From assembly GCF_964063325.1 (NCBI RefSeq), contig NZ_OZ061315.1, forward strand, positions 1,922,001-1,986,000: a stretch of DNA of 64,000 bases, in the 5' to 3' direction. Source of the stretch: Hafnia alvei. GTDB lineage: Bacteria > Pseudomonadota > Gammaproteobacteria > Enterobacterales > Enterobacteriaceae. Positions 1-8,492 of the stretch are shown in pieces; within the stretch, counting starts at the first letter, position 1; each line of letters opens with the position of its first letter. Both the position numbers and the translations under genes were made by a program. Below the pieces are notes generated by a model. It was not told where the DNA came from. It worked only from the letters and a program-made list of their open reading frames with translations, and ran no database searches.

Positions 1-1
1 A

Positions 2-619
2 AAAACTATCCGACTTTACGGCGTGTTGGGTACCACGTTTGGCCGAGTACATCGGCTTGCGGTCAGAACGCCAAAAGAAGCCGTGAAGGCGCTATCCGTC
101 GTTATCCCTGGCTTTGAAGCTTTCATGAATTCTTCTACCCAGCGCGGCATTGAATATGCCGTTTTTAAAGGTAAGAAAAATATCGGCGAAAGCGAATTAA
201 CAGATAATTCAGGAAGTCTAGAAATTCGCATCGCCCCGATTATTACCGGCAGCAAACGCGGCGGCATTTTTCAAACGGTATTAGGCGTTGCTTTAATTGC
301 CGTAGCTGGCTTTATGACTGGTGGCGCCGCAGTTGGCTTGCTTGGTTCTGCCGGCTTTGCCATTTCTGGCGCATGGGGTACCGCGGCGCTAGTAGGTGCG
401 TCAATGGCAATCGGCGGCGTTATGCAGATGATAGCACCACAACCAACGGGCCTTTCAATGCGTGAGGGTCCAGATAATAAACCGTCTTACGCCTTCGGCG
501 GGCCAGTGAATACCACGACGCAAGGCAATCCCGTTGGCGTCCTTTATACGCAAGACAATAACCGCGAAATAGGCGGTGCCATCGCTTCGGCAGGCATTTA
601 CGCTGAAGATCAGCAATAG
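2..619 (+). CDS. Phage tail assembly protein I (lambda gpI family), 5' end outside window
   Basis: The reading frame is open to the window edge: codons before the GTG at 23 encode KTIRLYG, a typical gpI N-terminus, so the true start lies upstream. gpI proteins act in assembly of the siphovirus tail tip together with gpK, gpL and gpJ. The N-terminal part (GTTFGRVHRLAV) is the conserved family start. From about residue 80 there is a Gly/Ala-rich hydrophobic stretch (QTVLGVALIAVAGF through GGVMQM), followed by a PQPTGLSMREGP segment and a C-terminus with NREIGGAIASAG. It stands directly before the tail tip J gene, as in lambdoid phages. Confident family call; the piece is complete only at the 3' end. 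Confidence 0.85.
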   Translation, partial: KTIRLYGVLGTTFGRVHRLAVRTPKEAVKALSVVIPGFEAFMNSSTQRGIEYAVFKGKKNIGESELTDNSGSLEIRIAPIITGSKRGGIFQTVLGVALIAVAGFMTGGAAVGLLGSAGFAISGAWGTAALVGASMAIGGVMQMIAPQPTGLSMREGPDNKPSYAFGGPVNTTTQGNPVGVLYTQDNNREIGGAIASAGIYAEDQQ

Positions 620-637
620 CGTTAAAAGAATCAAATA

Positions 638-662
638 GGCTGCCTACGGGCGGCCTTTTTTT
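638..662 (+). terminator. Hairpin with UACG loop and T-run between tail genes I and J
   Basis: GGCTGCC (638-644), loop TACG (645-648), GGCGGCC (649-655), then seven T residues. The stem is seven pairs with one T-G wobble. It has the form of a Rho-independent terminator inside a tail operon, so it may be partial or antiterminated in the phage cycle. The RBS of J follows at once. Confidence 0.6.
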
Positions 663-674
663 ATGCGAGGAATT

Positions 675-3600
675 ATGCAATTAATCCAAGGTAACAAAGG
701 CGGAGGCGGTAGTGGTCGCCAGCCTTCAGAATCACCAGACAGCCTACAGTCAGTTGCCCGCGCAAAGATTCTTTTAGCGCTTGCGGAAGGCGAGCTGGGC
801 GGTACGTTGGATGGTAAGCATATCTATCTGGATGGAACGCCAATTATGAACGCAGACGGAAGCAATAATTTTCCGGGCGTTACATGGGAATATCGGCCAG
901 GTACGCAGGCGCAGACCTATATCAAAGGGATCCCAAGCGTAGAAAATGAAATCACGATTAACACCGAATTAAAACAGTCTCAGCCGTGGATCCGCGCTAT
1001 CAATAATACGCAGCTATCAGCCGTGCGCATTCGCCTTGGTTTTCCCGCGCTACAACAGCAAAAAGATAACGGTGATTTGATAGGTTATCGCGTGGAATAT
1101 GAAATCGATTTGGCGATAGATGGCGGAGCCTATGAAACCGTTTTGAAAACGGCGGTAGATGGCAAAACGACGACGCTTTACGAGCGCAGCCATCGTATTA
1201 ATCTACCTGCGGCTAATACCGGATGGCAAGTGCGCATTCGTCGCCTTACAGCTGATTCTACGAGTGCAAAAATCGCCAGCAAATCGACGATTGAAGCTAT
1301 CGCAGAAGTGATCGACGCTAAATTACGCTATCCGAATACAGCTTTGTTATTCGTGGAGTTTGATTCCAAGCTTTTTTCCAATATCCCTAAAATTAGTTGC
1401 AGGCCAGATGGGCGCCTGATCCGTGTTCCGACTAACTACGATCCAAAGATGCGCACTTATTCCGGCAGTTGGGACGGAACCTTTAAATTTGCCGTAAGCA
1501 ATAACCCTGCGTGGGTTCTCTTTGATTTGATCATTGAAAAGCGTTTCGGCCTTGGCCGTCGTTTGACTATCGAGCAAGTTGATAAGTGGGAACTCTACCG
1601 CATCGCGCAATATTGCGATCAGATGGTACCGGATGGCCGAGGCGGCGATGGTGTGGAGCCGCGCCATATGTGCGATGTTTATATTCAATCGCAAGCTGAC
1701 GCCTTTACCGTGTTGCGCGACGTGGCCGGCATCTTCCGTGGCATGACTTCATGGATGAATAATCAGCTTTCAGTTATTGCCGATATGCCGCGCGATGTAT
1801 TTCGCAACTTTACCCATGCAAATATTGTGGGAAAAATTAATTATGTAGGCGGTAGCCAACGCAATCGCGTTACCCAGGCGCTTATTAGCTGGTCAAATCC
1901 GGTAACGAATTATCAAGATGAAATCGAAGCCGTTTCAGATATGGCATTAATGCGGCGCTATAGTGTTAATCAGATTGAACTATCGGCCATTGGTTGTACG
2001 CGTCAAAGCGAAGCAAGGCGCAGTGGATTATGGGCCATTCTAACCAATAGCAAGGACGGTGCCGCCAGCTTCACGACGGGCTTAGAAGGCCAATTGCCGA
2101 TGCCTGGCTATATTATTGGACTGCCGGATCAGCGCCGCTCGGGACGCGTCTATAGCGGCCGTATTTCTTCGGTAAATGGTCGAAATATCAAGCTAGACCG
2201 CAAACCGGATGCTAAAGCCGGTGACCGCCTGCAAATCAACTTGCCTTCAGGCTCATTGCAGGCGCGCACGATAACCGCAATAAATGACGCCGTTGTAACA
2301 GTCTCAATCGCTTACACTGAAACGCCAGAGCCAGAAGCTATATGGGGTATAGAAGCTGATGATCTAGCTATTCAACTTTATCGAGTTATCAGCATTGAAG
2401 ATAACAACGATAATACTTTCAATATCTCATGCATTGAGCATGATCCAGACAAATATGCGCGCATCGATACTGGCGCAAAAATAGACGAGCGGCCGATCAC
2501 GGTTATCCCGCCTGGTGTTCAGGCAGCGCCGGCTAACATTCAAATCACTAGCTACTCAATCGTTAATCAAGGCATCGCAATAACTACAATGCATGCAGGC
2601 TGGGATGCGGTGCCGAATGCTATCGCTTACGAGGCTGAATGGTGCAAAGACAATGGCAATTGGATCAGCGTGCCGCGGTCTTCCGTTACCAGCTTTGATA
2701 TTCCGGGAATTTATGCTGGGCGTTACCGTGTGCGTGTTCGGGCGATCAATGCCAGTGATATATCATCCGCATGGGCCACATCACTCGAGACGCAGCTTAA
2801 TGGGAAAGAAGGAAAACCACCGTTGCCTGTCGGGTTCAAAGCTGATCCACTCTTGTGGGGGGGTTTGCTTTCTTGGGGATTTCCTGATGGTGCTGAGGAT
2901 ACGCTAAAAACCGAAATTCAATACTCCTCAACTGCTGGCAGTGGTGATGCCATGCTGCTTTCTGATATCCCTTATCCACAGCGAAGCTATACGCAAACTG
3001 GATTAAAGGCTGGGCAAGAGTTTTGGTATCGCGCACGCCTTGTTGATCGTACTGGTAATCAAGGGGATTGGACAGGGTGGATACGTGGAGCGTCAAACGG
3101 TAATACGGGGGATTATCTCGAGGGTATTGGAGATGAATTTCTCACCTCTGAAGATGGTGAGAAGCTAACCAGCGATATTGATACGAATATTGAAGGCATC
3201 ATGCAAAATGCGCTGGCTAACAATGCCACTGTAGAACATCAGTGGGCGCAATACGGTGAAGTTCGCGCCGATATTCTTATTGTAAAGACAACTATCGCGG
3301 AAGTGGATAGGGCTTTAGCCGAGATGTCTACTCAGGTACAGGCGCAAATCGAGGATGTCACCTCTGTTCTTGAGGATAAGCTTACGGCGACTGTAGATGC
3401 AGACGGCGCTACAGCAATTCATACACTCAAAGCAGGCGTTCGCATCAATAATGTATTTTATAGTGCGGGTATGTCTATTGCTGTTCTAGCCCAAGCGGGT
3501 TCACCGGTTATTACACGAATTGGGTTTAATGCGAATCAATTTGTATTGATGAGTGGAAGCGGTGATACTCAATATTCTCCATTTGCATCTATTAACGGTC

Positions 3601-3848
3601 AGGTGTTTATTGATGATGCATTTATTCGCAAAGCGTCCATCAATTCAGGGAAAATAGCCGACTATCTCCAATCAGATGATTATGTTGTTGGTCGTTCTGG
3701 CATGAGGATTGGATTTAGAACAGGAACAATAGAAATTAATGGCTCTAATTCGTTGGGGATGATGAAACAAGATAATGTAACAATTAGTATTGCTAATCCA
3801 TCACGACAATTAAAAGTCCAACTAGGCTATTTGACGGGGGTGTTCTAA
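675..3848 (+). CDS. Phage tail tip / host specificity protein J
   Basis: About 1057 residues, the lambda gpJ family: the tail-tip protein that contacts the outer-membrane receptor. I choose the ATG at 675, which has GAGG just upstream, over the ATG at 663, which lies in the terminator T-run with no RBS. The N-terminal 600 residues carry the J core (for example SVARAKILLALAEGELGG and the SRRRY-like region around MALMRRYSVNQIEL). Two fibronectin type III modules follow (about residues 615-720 and 720-810), then a DUF1983-type C-terminal domain (AEMSTQVQAQIEDV, later INGQVFIDDAFIRKASINSG). The receptor-binding part is normally the C-terminus, here extended by a divergent end. Its stop overlaps the next start by one base (TAATG). 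Confidence 0.9.
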   Translation: MQLIQGNKGGGGSGRQPSESPDSLQSVARAKILLALAEGELGGTLDGKHIYLDGTPIMNADGSNNFPGVTWEYRPGTQAQTYIKGIPSVENEITINTELKQSQPWIRAINNTQLSAVRIRLGFPALQQQKDNGDLIGYRVEYEIDLAIDGGAYETVLKTAVDGKTTTLYERSHRINLPAANTGWQVRIRRLTADSTSAKIASKSTIEAIAEVIDAKLRYPNTALLFVEFDSKLFSNIPKISCRPDGRLIRVPTNYDPKMRTYSGSWDGTFKFAVSNNPAWVLFDLIIEKRFGLGRRLTIEQVDKWELYRIAQYCDQMVPDGRGGDGVEPRHMCDVYIQSQADAFTVLRDVAGIFRGMTSWMNNQLSVIADMPRDVFRNFTHANIVGKINYVGGSQRNRVTQALISWSNPVTNYQDEIEAVSDMALMRRYSVNQIELSAIGCTRQSEARRSGLWAILTNSKDGAASFTTGLEGQLPMPGYIIGLPDQRRSGRVYSGRISSVNGRNIKLDRKPDAKAGDRLQINLPSGSLQARTITAINDAVVTVSIAYTETPEPEAIWGIEADDLAIQLYRVISIEDNNDNTFNISCIEHDPDKYARIDTGAKIDERPITVIPPGVQAAPANIQITSYSIVNQGIAITTMHAGWDAVPNAIAYEAEWCKDNGNWISVPRSSVTSFDIPGIYAGRYRVRVRAINASDISSAWATSLETQLNGKEGKPPLPVGFKADPLLWGGLLSWGFPDGAEDTLKTEIQYSSTAGSGDAMLLSDIPYPQRSYTQTGLKAGQEFWYRARLVDRTGNQGDWTGWIRGASNGNTGDYLEGIGDEFLTSEDGEKLTSDIDTNIEGIMQNALANNATVEHQWAQYGEVRADILIVKTTIAEVDRALAEMSTQVQAQIEDVTSVLEDKLTATVDADGATAIHTLKAGVRINNVFYSAGMSIAVLAQAGSPVITRIGFNANQFVLMSGSGDTQYSPFASINGQVFIDDAFIRKASINSGKIADYLQSDDYVVGRSGMRIGFRTGTIEINGSNSLGMMKQDNVTISIANPSRQLKVQLGYLTGVF

Positions 3849-4846
3849 TGTCAGATTTCGGGTTGGCTATTTACGGCGATGATGGAAATACACGACTAAG
3901 GATAGATAAAAATACAGCAGGACTTCTTAGCTATATCGGAACAGTAAAAATAAAACATAACTCTGGGACCGGGACGTCTTATAGTTTTAATCTTGGGTTT
4001 ACCACGGGATCAACGGCTTTGTGTGTTCCACGTGACGGAATTCAGATTGGAACATCTTCAAGCTCATCACCTTATAATGATCAGGTTTATGCTATTACAG
4101 GATGGTCAAGGTCTGGTAATACTATTACTTTTAACGTTAGCCCCGCCGTTCCCGGCATACAAGGTGGTGTACCGAATGGGTTTACCGTTGATGTATATGA
4201 GTACAACCAAGTTCCTGAGGCACCATCAGGACATTGGGGGCTAGCAGTACAAGGAATGAGAGGATATACCGAGATAAATGACACAATGAAGTTAGGTTAT
4301 TGTGTTTACGCCCAAAAGCTAAACATTTCCAATGGATGGACGCTGCCTAGCAATATACCCGGCTCGAACAAGCGTGTGTTTTGTTATTGGAACAATGCTT
4401 CTGCCGTTGTTGAAATGGGATTGGATAATGTAATTAGATTATCGGGTGTCACTACCTTAGAAATATATATCTGCGTATTCGCCTCTGATTTTACATTGCA
4501 GTTAGATACATGGGGGCTTGCCATATGGAATGATAGCGGTCGTCTTGTGTTTTCTAGCAAATACGCCCCATTTAATTTAGGTGCATCCGTATCTATATCG
4601 AATGACTACAAGGATAGTGGTGTTCTTCGCCCGATGGTTCCTCTTGAACGCTCAGCGAAAACGGGAACGCGAAGCGGAACTGTCTGGACTGTTTATAATA
4701 TGGGCCTGCAAATATCTGGACGTCAAATTAGACGAGGAAGGGGAACTATCGAAGGAACGATAAATACAGGCGGCGTAACATTGCAGTTTCCAAATATATC
4801 TACGCCATCAATCGTGCTTGATGCAAGTGACTATTTTAAGTTTTAG
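3848..4846 (+). CDS. Phage tail-associated protein, probably DUF6453 type, with three internal repeats
   Basis: 332 residues, translationally coupled to J by a one-base overlap. I recognise it as the protein often found right after J in enterobacterial lambdoid phages (DUF6453-like), function unknown. Three copies of one module are visible: DFGLAIYGDDGNTRLRID near residue 3, HWGLAVQGMRGYTEIN near residue 129, and TWGLAIWNDSGRLVFSS near residue 220. Each is about a hundred residues and starts with (W/F)GLA(I/V), a short loop with Gly, then a beta-rich stretch. This suggests a repeated beta domain in a tail fibre or tip accessory. No signal peptide or enzyme motif is visible. The family name is from memory; the repeat is seen directly. 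Confidence 0.65.
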   Translation: MSDFGLAIYGDDGNTRLRIDKNTAGLLSYIGTVKIKHNSGTGTSYSFNLGFTTGSTALCVPRDGIQIGTSSSSSPYNDQVYAITGWSRSGNTITFNVSPAVPGIQGGVPNGFTVDVYEYNQVPEAPSGHWGLAVQGMRGYTEINDTMKLGYCVYAQKLNISNGWTLPSNIPGSNKRVFCYWNNASAVVEMGLDNVIRLSGVTTLEIYICVFASDFTLQLDTWGLAIWNDSGRLVFSSKYAPFNLGASVSISNDYKDSGVLRPMVPLERSAKTGTRSGTVWTVYNMGLQISGRQIRRGRGTIEGTINTGGVTLQFPNISTPSIVLDASDYFKF

Positions 4847-4861
4847 TGAGGAATAATAAAT

Positions 4862-6061
4862 ATGTCAGCCGGAACAATAACGCTAACAAATAACTCAGCG
4901 GCGGTATCTGGTACAGGAACGGTATTCACCACAGATTTAAAGGCAGGGGACTTTATCGTCTCCGTTGTTGGTGGTGTTACCTATACGCTGCCGGTTAAAA
5001 CTGTAAATAGTGCCACTAGCGTTACGCTGCTCAAAAATTATGACGGTCCGACTCAAGCTGGTGCGGCATGGTCATCGGTACCGCGCGATGCAATGAACGC
5101 TATAACTGCACAACTGGCAGCAGAAACAGCACAGGCGTTGCGTGGACTGAATTACGATAAACAGAACTGGCAGTTAGTATTCAGCAGTAACGGTAACATT
5201 ACGATTAGATTGCCAGATGGCAGCACTTTCTCAGGCCCATCATGGAATAGTTTATCAAATCAGCTATCTAATTTAGGCTCGGCATCTACGGCTAATATTC
5301 AGCAAAGTGTTGGAGATGCCGCTAAAGGCAGGGTGATGATTAATGGTGCTCATGGCTTAGGTGGCCCATCGCTGAATGATGCATGGTCTAACTCTTATCA
5401 GCGAAGCACTATTATGACAAGTGCAATAGATGGAGCTGAGTCATCTGGAACCATGGGGATACAAATTGCCCATGCCGTCAACCCAGCAGAATTTAAGCTA
5501 CAGATTGCCGGCAGGGGGAGTCGACTCTATTTTAGGGGGAGCGAATCGTCTGTTTTTGAAGCGTGGAGAAAGATTTATCACACTGGTAATACCACGGTAG
5601 CCTCTGATGGAACGTTAAAAACGGCATCGCCAATCGTTAATATTTTCCACGATGGCACATTCGACACCAATGATGAGTCAGAAGGTGCGCAGGTATCGCG
5701 TGAAGACGTCGGCGTTTATCGGATAAGTAATGTTCTGGGTATGAATTCGGATCGTGCGTGGGGTGGTAATGATGGCGGTTTTGAAATACCAAAAGACCGC
5801 AATGGCCAGCGATTAATTTGGTTGGATTATGAGGTTGAAGCTGATGGCTCAATTTTGGTTAAAACTTATCACCGCACTTATCCAGACGCCCCCATATTCG
5901 CCAGAAACATCAAGGATGGATATGAGGAAAGCGATCCTATTGATATACCGTCTGACCAATTCCTTTCCGTTCGTGTAGAAATGCCACAGGACTCGATCTG
6001 GAATCTGGCTCAAAAAGCAGCGCAAGAAGAAATGGCGCAAGAAGAAATTGCAGAAGATTAA
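4862..6061 (+). CDS. Phage tail fibre protein
   Basis: 399 residues with a GAGG RBS nine bases before the ATG. The N-terminus (SAGTITLTNNSAAVSGTGT, then FTTDLKAGDFIV) is the common tail-fibre attachment domain of enterobacterial phages. A linker at about 100-160 leads to a middle part with a GAHGLGG and TSAIDGAESSGTMG region. The C-terminal 140 residues (from SPIVNIFHDGTFDTNDESEG through DRNGQRLIWLDYEV and SVRVEMPQDSIWNLAQ) are a widely shared tail-fibre end. The tail is closed by a Glu-rich repeat (EEMAQEEIAED). It is the last structural gene of the prophage; cargo genes on the opposite strand follow. Confidence 0.85.
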   Translation: MSAGTITLTNNSAAVSGTGTVFTTDLKAGDFIVSVVGGVTYTLPVKTVNSATSVTLLKNYDGPTQAGAAWSSVPRDAMNAITAQLAAETAQALRGLNYDKQNWQLVFSSNGNITIRLPDGSTFSGPSWNSLSNQLSNLGSASTANIQQSVGDAAKGRVMINGAHGLGGPSLNDAWSNSYQRSTIMTSAIDGAESSGTMGIQIAHAVNPAEFKLQIAGRGSRLYFRGSESSVFEAWRKIYHTGNTTVASDGTLKTASPIVNIFHDGTFDTNDESEGAQVSREDVGVYRISNVLGMNSDRAWGGNDGGFEIPKDRNGQRLIWLDYEVEADGSILVKTYHRTYPDAPIFARNIKDGYEESDPIDIPSDQFLSVRVEMPQDSIWNLAQKAAQEEMAQEEIAED

Positions 6062-6143
6062 TTAGGTTTGCGCCGATCCCTATGCAAGAGACCGACGCAG
6101 TGACAACACCGGTGGATCGCTAATGCGTTTAAGTGATTAAAAT
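6062..6143 (+). repeat. 82-nt dispersed repeat, copy A, directly after the tail-fibre gene
   Basis: This 82-nt stretch recurs at 8308-8389 with about ten differences. The last 27 bases before the ATT near the end, starting GTGGATCGCTAATGCG, are identical. Its first half forms a degenerate inverted repeat around TATGCAAGAG; copy B keeps a perfect one. It marks the boundary between tail genes and cargo. Confidence 0.75.
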
Positions 6144-6166
6144 AAATCACAGGACAGAGTATCCGA

Positions 6167-6724
6167 CTATGGCATTAGTACGGTATCAATTACATCAATG
6201 ACGCCATTTTTTTGCATAACATCGTAGGTGGAAATGTTAGCAATATTACCTTTTGCATCTTTGATTTGAATATTATGAGGCCCGTTAGACATTATCCATA
6301 GTGCCTCACCGTTAGCGGTTTTTAGCTCTGCTTTGCCGTCACCATCTTTAAGCATTTTCGCCATTTTTTTCATATCATATTTGCCAGGGACAACATGGTA
6401 AGTTAGCACATCAGTTAATTGTTTTTTGTTTTCTGGCTTAAGAAGATTTTCAACCGTGCCGGACGGCAATTTAGAAAAAGCCTCATTAGTTGGAGCAAAA
6501 ACTGTAAATGGTCCTTCACCCTCTAGGGTGTCAACTAATCCTGCTTCTTTTAAGGCAGCAACAAGCGTTGTGTGATCTTTAGAGTTGAGGGCATTTTGTA
6601 CAATATTTTTATTTGGCATCATTGCAGAGCCGCCAACCATAACAGAATGCTGCGACATTTCCGCAACTGCAGTACCGCTGAAGATTAATGTTAAAACAAT
6701 TGCACTTAACGCTAATTTTCTCAT
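6167..6724 (-). CDS. Secreted fasciclin (FAS1) domain protein
   Basis: 185 residues from the ATG at 6724, which has AAGGA seven bases upstream; a TTG two codons earlier has no RBS. The N-terminus is a clear signal peptide (MRKLALSAIVLTLIFSGTAVA, cleavage before E). Residues 40-185 form a single FAS1 domain: DHTTLVAALKEAGLVDTL, the H1 box FTVFAPTNEAFSKLP, then YHVVPGKYD, and a C-terminal NGVIDVIDTVLMP. FAS1 domains mediate adhesion or matrix interactions; bacterial single-domain secreted forms are mostly uncharacterised. It sits between the tail-fibre gene and a tRNA-Lys-like att site, on the opposite strand, as prophage cargo often does. Domain call is secure, the role is not. Confidence 0.85.
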   Translation of the reverse strand: MRKLALSAIVLTLIFSGTAVAEMSQHSVMVGGSAMMPNKNIVQNALNSKDHTTLVAALKEAGLVDTLEGEGPFTVFAPTNEAFSKLPSGTVENLLKPENKKQLTDVLTYHVVPGKYDMKKMAKMLKDGDGKAELKTANGEALWIMSNGPHNIQIKDAKGNIANISTYDVMQKNGVIDVIDTVLMP

Positions 6725-6967
6725 TTTCAAATCCTTATGTCTTTTAAGTTAAACGTTGATTATGGGTATTACATAAGAACTTTAGTTTAGAATAGTAGTT
6801 ATATGTTTTTTTAATGTTGGAGTGTGATATTTGTCACGAAGTGTGGAAATCGAATATAGCCAGAATGATTTAATTATTTAATTATTTAATTGATATTCAT
6901 GCAGATAGGAAAGAATGTGGTCACAAGTATGCTGATCACGGTTGTGACCAGCATAACTAACTAATGT

Positions 6968-7246
6968 TTATTTTTTCTTATATATTTCAGCAGTTCCACG
7001 CATGGTATCACCCATGCCTGCATCACCAAGAGAAGAAATTCGATATGCATCCGCATTCTTCTCATCAGCTTCTTTATTAATCATTTTGACAACAGCATCT
7101 AGGGTACCATCATGCACATCAACACTGACCACACCGATTTTTGTGTAGTTATCAGCATCTGAGCGAGTAATTTCAGTCGCCGCATGAGATAAAGCTGAGA
7201 AAGAAAGGAGTGTGGAACTTACTGCAACCAAAAGGTATTTATTCAT
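6968..7246 (-). CDS. DUF1471 (YdgH/BhsA/McbA-type) periplasmic stress protein
   Basis: 92 residues with a signal peptide (MNKYLLVAVSSTLLSFSALSHA) and one DUF1471 domain: KIGVVSVDVHDGTLDAVVKM then ADEKNADAYRISSLGD and a C-terminal RGTAEIYKK. A GAGG RBS precedes the ATG. DUF1471 proteins are small periplasmic or surface proteins linked in enterics to stress, biofilm and pathogenesis; the exact function of this one is unknown. It is separated from the fasciclin gene by about 240 bases of AT-rich DNA with no other gene, and both appear to be cargo of the prophage remnant. Confidence 0.85.
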   Translation of the reverse strand: MNKYLLVAVSSTLLSFSALSHAATEITRSDADNYTKIGVVSVDVHDGTLDAVVKMINKEADEKNADAYRISSLGDAGMGDTMRGTAEIYKKK

Positions 7247-7446
7247 TTTTTCATCCTCGGATTTGCTTACAATTATTTGCTTAGCAACAAAACACCCACT
7301 AGTCCTGTGGGTTATGTGAGGGTAGCTAAATGCAGGCTTGTAGTAAACGCATCGTTATAATATGTTTCTGATTTGTTTTGCTATGGTTTAGATACTAAAG
7401 GAAATGTACACTAATGATGCATCAAGTGACGTTACTTAACATATAG

Positions 7447-7635
7447 GCAGGACTATGTGGTGAGTTCGTCTTGCGCCGATTACTGACTATGCCAGTGCCG
7501 TGTTTAGCGAAGCTGGAAAATTATGATGATGTGACGTTTGCTGATGAAGAGACGGGATTTGAGATATTCGGTGTTGTGACGCATGTAGTCAACGATATGA
7601 CGATGAGCGAGTTCGATGACAACCCGTGTATTTGA
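7447..7635 (+). pseudogene. UmuD-like (S24 peptidase) C-terminal fragment
   Basis: A 62-codon open frame after an in-frame TAG reads GEFVLRRLLTMPVPCLAKLE, then DDVTFADEETGFEIFGVVTHVV. This aligns with the C-terminal end of UmuD/S24 proteins (GEFTVKKL ... LDVFGVVIHVV). The catalytic lysine position holds arginine, and the N-terminal part with the serine is absent, so it is a dead fragment. A more decayed version stands at about 16.77-16.94 kb before the third att-like site. Confidence 0.5.
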
Positions 7636-7866
7636 TGGGAGAGAGCACTATCGCAGATCACCCATGAGTGGCCTGCGGTAATACTCTGGGACAGATTTGG
7701 GACTCACAGTGTTTTCATGCATCTTCAATAGTTTTACAAACTTTTCCATCTTGGGACGTGTGAGCGGCGGAAGATGCGGTAAGTTACTGGTTTAAAAGGT
7801 AGTTCTACGCACTCTTAATCAATTGGTCGGCGGTTCGAACCCGCCACGACCCACCAACAAATTCAA
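7636..7866 (+). repeat. Att-like site 1: 230-bp repeat ending in a tRNA-Lys 3' half
   Basis: The last 56 bases (7811-7866) read CTCTTAATCAATTGG, then a T-arm (GGCGG TTCGAAC CCGCC) and ACGACCCACCA. This is the anticodon-loop-to-3' end of a tRNA-Lys with anticodon CTT. The 5' half does not pair and no full tRNA can be folded, so this is an integrase crossover footprint, not a gene. The whole 230 bp recurs at 9843-10074. Confidence 0.75.
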
Positions 7867-7899
7867 AGGCTTGCATGAAAATTGCGAGCCTTTTTTTTT
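7867..7899 (+). terminator. Terminator following att-like site 1
   Basis: AGGCTTGC and GCGAGCCT form an eight-pair stem (one wobble) with a ten-base loop, followed by nine T residues. It fits the native terminator downstream of a tRNA gene. A diverged equivalent follows the third att-like site near 17160. Confidence 0.75.
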
Positions 7900-8307
7900 C
7901 GGGGATACCTGAGAAAAAATCAGATTTAAAATTCCGACCTAAAATCTCTCTAATGGATTTTGAATTTCGTGGGTATAAAATTTTGACGTGGTAGGCCGTT
8001 CTGTTACCTCAACACCTCAGCGATTAGCCCCCCCTTATGCCGGATAACGCTATACCCTGTATGCCTGTATGCCTGTATGCCTGTATGCGCCCATAACTCA
8101 TTGTTTATCCCATCCATCGTCACTTTGGCCGTAATCACTCCACCAGTGCCGGCACTCTCGATAACGCCAGTGTGTGGTCACTGTTCCAGCTTATAATCCC
8201 CGTAACATTATTAGTGGCTTCATTTATTGATACACCTGCAGACACACTTGGGCTTTCATAAAACAATACAAGTACAAATGGAACAAGAGTAAATCGCAGA
8301 AGAGTCG
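7900..8307. other. Gene-free stretch with octamer tandem repeat and decayed coding fragments
   Basis: No intact gene. Four perfect copies of CTGTATGC run from 8057 to 8088. Reading the minus strand from 8240 to 8050 gives short peptides such as TNNVTGIISWNSDHTLALSR and AGTGGVITAKVTMDGIN in different frames. They resemble remains of a surface or tail protein with Ig-like modules, but I cannot name it. Confidence 0.5.
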
Positions 8308-8389
8308 TTTAGTTTGCGCCGGTTCGTATGCAAGAGACCGGCGCATTGACAATACCAGTGGATCGCTAATGCGTTTAAGTGATTCAAAT
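8308..8389 (+). repeat. 82-nt dispersed repeat, copy B, with perfect inverted repeat
   Basis: Matches 6062-6143. Here TGCGCCGGT (8315-8323) and ACCGGCGCA pair perfectly around TCGTATGCAAGAG. Copy A follows a tail-fibre stop codon, so copy B probably marks the lost tail end of a second prophage. The cargo after it is the LrgA/LrgB pair. Confidence 0.75.
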
Positions 8390-8492
8390 GGTTATTGCCA
8401 GGCGCGGATTGTGCGGGGTAAATCTAAGATAGCAACGAGAATCAATCTAAGCGACTACAGGGTAGCTTGCGTAACTACCCTGTAATGTCAAT

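Noticed and set aside
7790..7860. Intact tRNA-Lys gene at att-like site 1
   Set aside because: Only the part from the anticodon loop to CCA matches. The upstream sequence does not form the D-arm, the anticodon stem or the acceptor 5' strand.
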